5,632 nt of DNA from Alphaproteobacteria bacterium MarineAlpha10_Bin3. GTDB taxonomy: Bacteria > Pseudomonadota > Alphaproteobacteria > UBA8366 > GCA-2717185. Position 1 is the first letter of the stretch. Every line of letters starts with the position of its first letter. A model generated the notes under the pieces. The model ran no database searches and had not been told where the DNA came from. It saw only the letters and a program-made list of their open reading frames with translations. This document shows, piece by piece, positions 1 through 5,536 of the stretch. The stretch lies in assembly GCA_002937525.1 (NCBI GenBank), contig PTKA01000124.1:1-5632 (forward strand), written 5' to 3'. The position numbers and the translations under genes are program-made.

Positions 1-187
1 TAATGATTATCTCGCCGGCGCCGAATATTCCATCGCCGATATCGCCTGCTATCCCTGGGCCCACCGCCACCCGCGTCATACCGTCGATCTGAACGAATTT
101 TCCAACGTCAAGCGCTGGTACGACGATGTCGGCGCCCGCCCGGCGGTGCAAAAAGGCATGCCGACCCTGGGCGGGATCAATATGTAA
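1..187 (+). CDS. Glutathione S-transferase, C-terminal end (partial, YfcG-like)
   Basis: Only the last 61 codons of this gene are in the window; it enters from the left edge and stops with TAA at 185-187. The visible part is the end of the all-helical C-terminal GST domain. It starts NDYLAGAEYSIADIACYPW, the N-capping box and hydrophobic staple (S-I-A-D) typical of GSTs, and continues to a V-K-R-W-Y stretch and ARPAVQKGM, a tail common in the YfcG/YghU (Nu-class) group. That group reduces disulfides and peroxides with glutathione in the cytoplasm. The thioredoxin-like N-terminal domain that would fix substrate and class is outside the window, so the subfamily is an inference from the tail alone. 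The gene lies 22 bases upstream of the reductase gene on the same strand, so the two are probably co-transcribed. Confidence 0.85.
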   Translation, partial: NDYLAGAEYSIADIACYPWAHRHPRHTVDLNEFSNVKRWYDDVGARPAVQKGMPTLGGINM

Positions 188-209
188 CGCCAACGGCCCC
201 GGAGCAGTC

Positions 210-1238
210 ATGCGCGATAAGAACAAGCAGATTCTTCTGGCCCGGCGGCCCCAGGGCGCGCCCGAACCGGGCGACTTCGAACTGGTGAAAACGCCGGCCC
301 CCGAACCCGGCGACGGCGAATTCCTGGCCCGGACTCTCTATCTGTCGCTCGACCCCTATATGCGCGGCCGCATGAACGCCGAACGCTCCTATTCCGCCCC
401 GGTAAAGATCGGCGGCGTCATGGAAGGCGGCACGGTGAGCCGGGTCGAGGTTTCCAACCACCGCGACTATGCGGCCGGCGATATCGTCATCGGCCGCGCC
501 GGATGGCAGGAATATGCGCTCAGCAATGGTGCGGGGATGCGCAAGGTTCGTGCCGGCAACCTCCCGCTTTCCACGGCACTGGGGGTACTGGGGATGCCGG
601 GGATGACGGCCTATACCGGCTTGCTGAATATCGGTCAGCCCAAGGACGGCGACACTTTGGTGGTGGCGGCGGCGTCCGGGGCGGTGGGCGGCATCGTCGG
701 GCAGATTGCCAGAATCAAGGGGTGCCGCGTGGTCGGTGTTGCCGGCAGTCGGCAAAAATGCCGCTATGTGGTCGAAGAACTTGGCTTCGACGCCTGCCTC
801 AATCACCATGACGACGATTTCGAGGCGGCGCTCGCCGCCGCCTGTCCCGACGGCGTCGATATCTATTTCGAGAACGTTGCCGGGCGGGTGCTGCGCGCGG
901 TCATCCCGCTGTTCAATTTCTTCGCCCGGATGCCGGTCTGCGGTCTGATCTCGCAGTATAACGCCGTCGGGCCGTCCGGCGAACCCGACCATTTGCCGGC
1001 CTTGATGCGCGCAATGCTGACCAACCGGATCGCCATGCGCGGCTTCATCGTCACTGATTTTGCCGCCCAGCAGGACGATTTCCTGCGCGATGTCGGCCGT
1101 TGGGTCGCCGATGGCCGGATCAAGTACCGCGAACATCGCGTGGCCGGCCTGGAAGCCGCGCCGCAAGCCCTGATCGGCCTGTTGCAGGGGGAGAATTTCG
1201 GCAAGGTCATCGTCGAAGTGTCGCCCGCCAGCGGCTAA
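210..1238 (+). CDS. NADPH-dependent enone/alkenal reductase, CurA/YncB-type MDR family
   Basis: A 342-residue cytoplasmic zinc-independent medium-chain reductase, full length for the family (about 335-345). Members reduce the C=C bond of alpha,beta-unsaturated aldehydes and ketones with NADPH; E. coli CurA (curcumin reductase) and mammalian prostaglandin reductase are relatives. The N-terminal GroES-like half has LSLDPYMRGRM (residues 45-55). The Rossmann half has the nucleotide loop AASGAVGG (154-161), a K-C-R-Y segment (183-186) where the family binds the NADPH phosphate, IYFENVAG (218-225), CGLISQYN (244-251) and RGFIVTDF (277-284). The ATG at 210 is preferred because GGAG at 201-204 lies 5 bases upstream and the family homology starts there; an in-frame ATG at 126 would overlap the GST gene and add residues foreign to the family. 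Detoxification of electrophiles fits the GST neighbour. The true substrate is unknown. Confidence 0.93.
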   Translation: MRDKNKQILLARRPQGAPEPGDFELVKTPAPEPGDGEFLARTLYLSLDPYMRGRMNAERSYSAPVKIGGVMEGGTVSRVEVSNHRDYAAGDIVIGRAGWQEYALSNGAGMRKVRAGNLPLSTALGVLGMPGMTAYTGLLNIGQPKDGDTLVVAAASGAVGGIVGQIARIKGCRVVGVAGSRQKCRYVVEELGFDACLNHHDDDFEAALAAACPDGVDIYFENVAGRVLRAVIPLFNFFARMPVCGLISQYNAVGPSGEPDHLPALMRAMLTNRIAMRGFIVTDFAAQQDDFLRDVGRWVADGRIKYREHRVAGLEAAPQALIGLLQGENFGKVIVEVSPASG

Positions 1239-2146
1239 TTACCGGCCAGACAGTCCACCAGCGAAGTGGCGATGGCGCGCATCAGGCCGAAATACGCATC
1301 CTTTCCAGCCGGCAAACCGACGCCAAGCGGGTCGAGGACGCCGGTTCGCGCCGCGGTCCCGGCGACGACACTGCGCTGCAGGGCGGTGGATATCTGCGGT
1401 TCGTCGAAGACGCATACGATGCGCTGCGACACGATGCGGCGGCGGATTTCCAGCAACCGTCTGGCGCGGGGCTTCTGGTCGGGCGACGCCATGACCGCAC
1501 CCACGACATTCATCGAAAAACGCGCTTCGAAATATGAAAAAGCGTCGTGCAGCACCACATAAGGGCGGCTTTTCACCGCCGTGAGCGTGGTTTCGATTTC
1601 CGCCGCCAGAAGACCGATGCGGCGCGCCATGGCGGCGGCGTTGCGCTGGTAGATGGCGGCATTGTCCGGGTCGATTTCGCTCAGTGTGGCGGCAACGGTT
1701 TTGGTTATCGCGACGGCGTTTTTGGGGCCGAGCCAGATATGCGGGTTGGGCGTCTGCGCCGGCGATGGCGCAGCGCTTTCGCCCATGGCTGCGCGCATCG
1801 GCAATAATTCGATCCCCGGCGCCGTCGTCAGGGCGATGATCCGCGCGTTCGAGCCAAGCGAGCGGACCGGTTTGGCCAGAAACGGTTCCAGCAGCGGGCC
1901 GACCCACACGATCAATGCGGCGTCCTGCAAGAGGCGTGCTTGCGACGGGCGCAGCGCCTGGTCATGCGGCGATGCGCCGCCGGCAACCAGCAAATCCGGC
2001 GCGCCAACCCCGTCCATGACACCGGCGACTAGGCTGTGAATCGGGCTGATCGACGCCACCACGCGTGGCGCGGCGCCGGCCGCGCCGGCCGCGAATAGAA
2101 CAATCAGCAGCGTGCATAATGTTCTGGAAACCATAACATCGCTCAT
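1235..2146 (-). CDS. znuA: Zinc ABC transporter periplasmic substrate-binding protein (ZnuA)
   Basis: A 303-residue zinc-binding protein of the cluster A-I solute-binding family; it captures Zn2+ in the periplasm and delivers it to ZnuBC. Residues 7-26 form a Sec signal peptide (hydrophobic run then AAGAA), with cleavage expected near residue 26. Likely metal ligands are H61 in GASPHDQALRPS, H136 in NPHIWLGP, H200 in VVLHDAFSYFE and D272 in GVLDPLG. The GASPHD, WVGP and HDA contexts are those of ZnuA rather than manganese-binding relatives. The segment between residues 113 and 135 lacks the His/Asp-rich loop found in many ZnuA proteins. No Shine-Dalgarno sequence precedes the ATG at 2146; the ATG at M5 (2134) is an alternative with no better site. 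A Zur box lies 9 bases upstream. znuB and znuC are not adjacent, so the permease must be encoded elsewhere. The 3' end overlaps the convergent reductase stop by 4 bases. Confidence 0.92.
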   Translation of the reverse strand: MSDVMVSRTLCTLLIVLFAAGAAGAAPRVVASISPIHSLVAGVMDGVGAPDLLVAGGASPHDQALRPSQARLLQDAALIVWVGPLLEPFLAKPVRSLGSNARIIALTTAPGIELLPMRAAMGESAAPSPAQTPNPHIWLGPKNAVAITKTVAATLSEIDPDNAAIYQRNAAAMARRIGLLAAEIETTLTAVKSRPYVVLHDAFSYFEARFSMNVVGAVMASPDQKPRARRLLEIRRRIVSQRIVCVFDEPQISTALQRSVVAGTAARTGVLDPLGVGLPAGKDAYFGLMRAIATSLVDCLAGN

Positions 2147-2155
2147 ATAAATGCA

Positions 2156-2172
2156 ATGTTATAACATAACAT
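2156..2172 (-). promoter_or_regulatory. Zur operator upstream of znuA
   Basis: The 17 bases form a 7-3-7 inverted repeat, ATGTTAT-AAC-ATAACAT. The core (2157-2171) differs by one central base from the known proteobacterial Zur pattern TGTTATANTATAACA. It ends only 9 bases from the znuA start codon, in the short spacer behind the amidohydrolase gene. Zinc-loaded Zur bound here would block transcription of znuA. TATAAC inside the repeat, read on the minus strand, may serve as the -10 element; that part is inference. Confidence 0.85.
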
Positions 2173-2253
2173 AAATTTGGACGATTCTGTCCTGGAAAAT
2201 CGCCGCGCGGACCTTGAACCGTGATGCGTGAAAGAGCGGCGGCGGCGAATTCG
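2173..2253. other. Intergenic spacer between amidohydrolase and znuA
   Basis: The stretch between the amidohydrolase stop and the Zur box holds no gene. Its AT-rich end, near 2173-2190, would carry the upstream part of the znuA promoter. On the minus strand a short CCGCGCGG self-complementary run is followed by CGATTTT, which is too weak to call a terminator. Read-through from the amidohydrolase gene into znuA therefore cannot be excluded. Confidence 0.5.
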
Positions 2254-3357
2254 CTAGGCCGCTTCCAGCCCATACAGCGTGGCGACATTGTCGTGCAGGA
2301 TCCAGTCGCGTTCCTGCTCGCCGAGGTCGGCGGTGTGGCGCGCCAGCAAGGCCTGGCTATTCGGCCATGTCGAGTCGGTATGGGGAAAATCGTTCGCCCA
2401 CATCAGACGGCGCAGGTTCAAATCCGCGCGGTACCTGAATGCGATCCAGTCGTCCTGGAAGGTCAGATAGATGTTTTCCTTGAAATATTCGCTCGGTGGC
2501 CGGGCCATGGCTTCGAATTTCATCCAGTGGCGGTGAACGCGGTAGTGATAATCCATGCGCTGCATGTAATAGGGCGCCCAGCCGGCATCGGCTTCGACGC
2601 AGACCAGTTTCAGCGCCGGGTGACGTTCGAACACGCGGCCGAAGATGAACATGCCAAGGATGTCCTGATTGGCGCGCATGACCGAGGGGAAGCTGTTGAT
2701 CTTGGGTCCGCGTCCGCGTTCCAGACTGACCCCGCCGGAGGTGAGGATATGAAACGAAAGCGGCAAGCCGAGCGCCACCGCGGCGCTATAGAAGGGATCG
2801 TAGTCGCAATGATCGTAATCTTCATGGCCCGGTTCGCCCGGCATCATCACGCCGCGAAACCCCATTTCCTTGGCGGCTTCCAGTTCCTCGATGCCATCCT
2901 TGACCGAACGCATCGCCAGTTGCGCCATGCCGAACAGGCGATCCGGCGCGACCGCGCAATATTCCTGAAGCCAGCGGTTATAGGCGGCAAAACAGGCGTG
3001 CTTGTAATCGAAGTCGGAATGGCTGCACAGCATCATGCCGACCGACGGATAGATGATCTCGGCGGCGATGCCGTCGCGGTCCTGATCGGCAAGGCGGTAG
3101 TTTGCATCCCAACCGCCGCGATGCCAGTCTTTGATTTTCACACCGCCCCATTTGAGAATCTTGGGATCGCGCCCGGCGGCGGCGATCAACCCCATGGGGA
3201 TCGGCTTATCCATGCCGTCGATGACGAAAATATCGCCGAACCGTTCATGCTCGACGACATGGGGCGCTATGTCGCGGTAGGCCGGGTCGATATAATCCAC
3301 ATAGCAATTCGGCGGTTCGGTAATATGGGAATCGGCGGAAATTGGTGTCTTTGCCAT
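2254..3357 (-). CDS. Metal-dependent amidohydrolase, Amidohydro_2 (ACMSD-like) family
   Basis: A 367-residue TIM-barrel hydrolase or decarboxylase of the amidohydrolase superfamily, predicted cytoplasmic with no signal peptide. The barrel opens with SADSHITEPP, where D9 and H11 are the first metal ligands. Others are H203 (PLSFH) and D323 (WANDFPHTDSTWP). GFRGVMMP (167-173) and ERHPALKLVCVEADAGWAPYYMQRMD (from residue 244) are hallmarks of the PF04909 branch that includes ACMSD, LigW and gamma-resorcylate decarboxylase. Those enzymes use H-x-H or E-x-H at the first position, whereas this one has D-x-H, so decarboxylase activity should not be assumed. The start is set by AGAGGAA at 3364-3370 (minus strand), 6 bases before the ATG. 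The gene lies 47 bases behind the sulfatase, same strand, so it is probably the last gene of that operon. The substrate is unknown. Confidence 0.88.
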   Translation of the reverse strand: MAKTPISADSHITEPPNCYVDYIDPAYRDIAPHVVEHERFGDIFVIDGMDKPIPMGLIAAAGRDPKILKWGGVKIKDWHRGGWDANYRLADQDRDGIAAEIIYPSVGMMLCSHSDFDYKHACFAAYNRWLQEYCAVAPDRLFGMAQLAMRSVKDGIEELEAAKEMGFRGVMMPGEPGHEDYDHCDYDPFYSAAVALGLPLSFHILTSGGVSLERGRGPKINSFPSVMRANQDILGMFIFGRVFERHPALKLVCVEADAGWAPYYMQRMDYHYRVHRHWMKFEAMARPPSEYFKENIYLTFQDDWIAFRYRADLNLRRLMWANDFPHTDSTWPNSQALLARHTADLGEQERDWILHDNVATLYGLEAA

Positions 3358-3404
3358 CGGATGTTCCTCTGCACTCGAAATGCAGCCTCAGTAACGCACA
3401 AGTG

Positions 3405-4853
3405 CTAGCGGAAATCGACCGGTAATCCCGGCGGCGGCGAATAGCCAAGATCGCCGCGCGCGATCACCGCGTCGCGGCCGCCATGGCGCGCGATCTGGGC
3501 CTGCTGGCGCGCCTTGGCGCGGGCGTCGGTCGATTCGGGGTCCAGGACCGCGCGCAGCTTGGCTTCGCACCGGGCGCGAATGTCGGCAAAGTCCGCGACT
3601 TCGCCAAGATCGACCAATTCTTCGGGGTCCGCTTTCAGATCGAACAACTGCGGCGGATAGCCAACATAGTAGACATATTTATAGTGGCCCTCGCGGATCA
3701 TGAAGGCGCCGGTCGTCGATCCCATGGCGTGATATTCCGACAAAATGGTCCGCTCCGGTGCCGCGCCCGCCGCGATATCGAACAAGGAATGTCCAGGATA
3801 TGTCCGCTCCGCTTCGTTTTGCGCCTCGCCGGCGCATTCCAGGAAGGTCGGATAGCAATCGACATGGGTGACCGGCGCATCGCGCACCACGCCCACCGGA
3901 ACATCCGGCCCGGCCATGATCAGCGGCACCCGCGCCGCTTCCTCGTACATCGTGGATTTACCCCATAATCCGCGCGCCCCCAGATTGTCGCCATGGTCGC
4001 TGGTGTACATGACGTTGGTGTCGCCAGCCAGGCCGGCATCGTTCAGCGCCGCCATCACCTGTCCGATATTGTCATCCAGAAAGCTGCACAGCGCGTAATA
4101 GGCCGCGATGGCGACGCGGACTTTTTCGTCGTCAAAATGGTCGTCGTAATTGCAGCTTCCCGCATAGTCCCGGACATAGGGATGGACCGGCCGCTCGGCC
4201 TGGCCGTACAGCTTGGGCCAGGGCATCCGGTCCGGCGCATAAAGGTCGTAGAATTGTTGCGGCGCGGTCAACGGGAAATGCGGACAGACCCACGATACGA
4301 ACAGGGTCCAGGGCTTGTCATGCTGTTTGGCCGCCGCCGCCTTCAGCCAGCGCACCGCGCGCGCGGTGATATCGCGGTCATAGGCGGTGTATTCGCTCTC
4401 CCCCGGGCCGGCCGATCTGGCGATCTTGTAGGCGCCGCCGCGCACCGGCAGGTCGCTGCGCACCAGCCCCATTAAATCGCCCAGCCCCTCGACGACATAC
4501 ATCGCCAGGATTTCCTCGCTGAACCCGTTATCGTCGCCGCCGCGAAAATGCAGCTTGCCGATCGAAACCACCTCATGCCCGCTATCGCGCAGGCGGTGAT
4601 GCCAGCTCGGCTCCGATCCTTCATAGGGGTCGGCATTGTCCCAATAGCCGATCTGGTTGATATAGCGGCCGGTGGCGAAAGCGGCGCGCGCCGGAATGCA
4701 GATCGGCGAATTGCAATAGGCGGTGCTGAAGCGCGTCCCGCGCGCCGCCAGCGCGTCGATATGGGGGGTCTTGGCCAGTTCATTGCCATGACAGCCGAGG
4801 ATCTTGGCATTGTGTTCGTCCGACATCAGGACAAGCATGTTCTTCGGCTGCAT
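3405..4853 (-). CDS. Cytoplasmic formylglycine-dependent sulfatase, choline-sulfatase-like
   Basis: A 482-residue type I sulfatase of the alkaline phosphatase superfamily (PF00884). C52 in SPICIPARAAFATGRY is the residue converted to formylglycine, with R56 beside it. Metal and active-site candidates are D12 (SDEHN), K100 and H102 (SIGKLHF), H192 (CPHFP), D286 and H287 (TSDHGDN), and K299 (WGKSTMYEEAARVPL). The C-terminal part has the family's GHYKYVYY...PQLFDLKADPEEL sheet (389-413). IGYWDNA and GKLHF resemble choline sulfatases and related phosphonate monoesterases, so hydrolysis of a small sulfate ester is the best guess; phosphonate or phosphate diesters are possible alternatives. There is no signal peptide, so it acts in the cytoplasm. 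The start is M at 4853, with GGGAG 7 bases upstream; a longer reading to 5012 would run through the regulator gene and adds low-complexity residues. A formylglycine-generating enzyme must come from elsewhere. Confidence 0.93.
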   Translation of the reverse strand: MQPKNMLVLMSDEHNAKILGCHGNELAKTPHIDALAARGTRFSTAYCNSPICIPARAAFATGRYINQIGYWDNADPYEGSEPSWHHRLRDSGHEVVSIGKLHFRGGDDNGFSEEILAMYVVEGLGDLMGLVRSDLPVRGGAYKIARSAGPGESEYTAYDRDITARAVRWLKAAAAKQHDKPWTLFVSWVCPHFPLTAPQQFYDLYAPDRMPWPKLYGQAERPVHPYVRDYAGSCNYDDHFDDEKVRVAIAAYYALCSFLDDNIGQVMAALNDAGLAGDTNVMYTSDHGDNLGARGLWGKSTMYEEAARVPLIMAGPDVPVGVVRDAPVTHVDCYPTFLECAGEAQNEAERTYPGHSLFDIAAGAAPERTILSEYHAMGSTTGAFMIREGHYKYVYYVGYPPQLFDLKADPEELVDLGEVADFADIRARCEAKLRAVLDPESTDARAKARQQAQIARHGGRDAVIARGDLGYSPPPGLPVDFR

Positions 4854-4860
4854 GGCGGCG

Positions 4861-4865
4861 CTCCC
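4861..4865 (-). promoter_or_regulatory. Ribosome binding site that fixes the sulfatase start
   Basis: GGGAG on the minus strand lies 7 bases before the ATG at 4853. It decides against the in-frame upstream ATG at 5012, which lies inside the AsnC-type gene. The site sits in the 34-base gap between the regulator stop and the sulfatase start. Confidence 0.75.
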
Positions 4866-4887
4866 AAATTTTGCGAACGCATTTATA

Positions 4888-5349
4888 TCAGCCGGCGTAG
4901 TCGAGCGGCAGGGCGGTGGTGTATTTGATCCGCTCCATGGCGAAGCTGGAACTGACATCGGAAAGATCGGCGGCCTGGATGAGGCGCTTATAGACGGCGT
5001 CATAGCCGGCAATGTCGGGAACCACGATACGCAGCAGATAATCGGTATCGCCGCTCATGCGGTAGAATTCGACGACTTCGTCGATCCCGGACACCGCGTC
5101 GGCGAAATTTTCCAGCCATTCGTAATTGTGCTGGCTGGTCTTGAGCGCAACGAAAACGGTGATGCCGAGATTAAGTTTTTCCGGATCCAGCAGGGCGACG
5201 CGGCGCTGAATGATTCCGGCCTTTTCAAGATTGCGGATCCGCCGCCAGCACGGCGTCGCCGAAAGCCCGACCCGCTCGGCGATATCGCCCACCGGCAAGG
5301 TGGCGTCGGTTTGTAGGCAATCGAGAATTTTCTTGTCTATCCTGTCCAT
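4888..5349 (-). CDS. Lrp/AsnC-family transcriptional regulator
   Basis: A 153-residue one-domain-plus-RAM regulator, normal length for the family. Residues 1-60 form the winged helix-turn-helix: LDCLQTDATLPVGDIAERVGLS, then recognition helix SATPCWRRIRNLEKAG (30-45). Residues 64-140 form the ligand-binding RAM domain, with the turn SGDTDYLLRIVV (99-110), followed by the late strand FAMERIKYTTALPL. Family members bind amino acids or related small molecules and assemble as dimers to octamers that wrap DNA. It is the first gene of the minus-strand unit, 34 bases ahead of the sulfatase, so it most likely controls that unit and itself. The AT-rich upstream region holds two palindromes that could be its operators. 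AAGGA lies 12 bases before the ATG, a rather long spacing. The effector is unknown. Confidence 0.93.
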   Translation of the reverse strand: MDRIDKKILDCLQTDATLPVGDIAERVGLSATPCWRRIRNLEKAGIIQRRVALLDPEKLNLGITVFVALKTSQHNYEWLENFADAVSGIDEVVEFYRMSGDTDYLLRIVVPDIAGYDAVYKRLIQAADLSDVSSSFAMERIKYTTALPLDYAG

Positions 5350-5365
5350 TAGAATAAATTTTCCT

Positions 5366-5379
5366 TAATTTATAAATTA
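5366..5379. promoter_or_regulatory. 14-base perfect palindrome, candidate operator of the AsnC-type regulator
   Basis: TAATTTATAAATTA is fully self-complementary. It lies 16 bases upstream of the regulator's ATG, just downstream of the candidate minus-strand -10 element, where the transcription start would fall. Lrp/AsnC proteins favour AT-rich symmetric sites near their own promoters, so autorepression is plausible. AT-rich palindromes also occur by chance in AT-rich spacers. Confidence 0.45.
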
Positions 5380-5383
5380 TTAG

Positions 5384-5389
5384 ATTATA
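5384..5389 (-). promoter_or_regulatory. Candidate -10 element of the regulator-sulfatase-amidohydrolase operon
   Basis: A perfect TATAAT is read on the minus strand, 34 bases upstream of the regulator's start codon. No good -35 hexamer is found 16-18 bases further upstream (the sequence there is close to ATGGGT). The promoter may therefore need activation, or this may not be the true site. Confidence 0.45.
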
Positions 5390-5398
5390 CGGTTAAAA

Positions 5399-5428
5399 TT
5401 GACAAAACCCATCGAATATTCGTAAATT
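5399..5428 (+). promoter_or_regulatory. Candidate sigma-70 promoter for the DUF6356 gene
   Basis: A perfect TTGACA (-35) at 5399-5404 is followed after 18 bases by TAAATT (-10, 4 of 6 matches) at 5423-5428. Transcription would start near 5435, about 50 bases before the DUF6356 start codon. It lies back to back with the minus-strand -10 element, so the two promoters would share the control region. Confidence 0.45.
5413..5422. promoter_or_regulatory. 10-base perfect palindrome between -35 and -10 of the plus promoter
   Basis: CGAATATTCG is self-complementary and falls inside the spacer of the plus-strand promoter. Its centre is 45 bases from the centre of the other palindrome, close to a whole number of helical turns. 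A bound regulator here would block the plus promoter. The role is inferred from position only. Confidence 0.35.
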
Positions 5429-5485
5429 TTTCCGGTCCCATGAAGGCATACTCCCGGCACTTAGAAATGCGAAGGAACCGGGCCG

Positions 5486-5536
5486 ATGATGACACGATTA
5501 TTCACCGAACACCCCGCCAGCGTCGATGAGACCTAC
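5486..5536 (+). pseudogene. DUF6356-family gene, truncated after 17 codons by an apparent insertion
   Basis: The reading frame begins MMTRLFTEHPASVDETY, which matches the conserved start of DUF6356 proteins as I remember them: small (about 70-90 residue) proteins of unknown function with one or two hydrophobic helices. After ETY those proteins continue with an E-H pair and a hydrophobic stretch ending in H-A-L-x-P-F-L-F. None of this appears in any frame downstream; the frame runs on as QPVDEVCPGRRSHR without membrane character. The start is chosen at 5486, 9 bases after AAGGA (5472-5476); the second ATG at 5489 is possible. The candidate promoter at 5399-5428 would drive it, divergently from the AsnC-type regulator. 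The function is unknown, and loss of function is inferred, since the rest of the gene may lie beyond the inserted element. Confidence 0.6.

Noticed and set aside
126..209. Upstream start for the reductase at 126
   Set aside because: It lies within the GST coding sequence and adds 28 arginine- and cysteine-rich residues not expected in the family. GGAG before 210 fits better.
177..1166. Open frame (329 codons) on the minus strand opposite the reductase
   Set aside because: It is antisense to a well-supported MDR reductase, has low-complexity H/G/R-rich content and no domain features.
2195..2225. Possible terminator downstream of the amidohydrolase
   Set aside because: CCGCGCGG has essentially no loop and the following T-run is short and interrupted, so it does not make a credible intrinsic terminator.
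2245..2254. Palindrome GCGAATTCGC at the amidohydrolase stop codon
   Set aside because: It is a short palindrome partly inside coding sequence with no related copy or promoter nearby. It is likely chance.
2221..3408. Long open frame (395 codons) on the plus strand opposite the amidohydrolase
   Set aside because: It mirrors the amidohydrolase gene. Its translation is rich in H, D and R with no recognisable motif, while the minus-strand frame has clear family signatures. This is a GC-rich antisense shadow.
4854..5012. N-terminal extension of the sulfatase to an ATG at 5012
   Set aside because: It would overlap the regulator gene, adds proline- and serine-rich residues foreign to sulfatases, and ignores the good ribosome binding site before 4853.
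5453..5482. Possible hairpin CCCGG...CCGGG around the DUF6356 ribosome binding site
   Set aside because: The arms have only 5 base pairs with a 20-base loop. This is too weak to propose a riboswitch or RNA thermometer.
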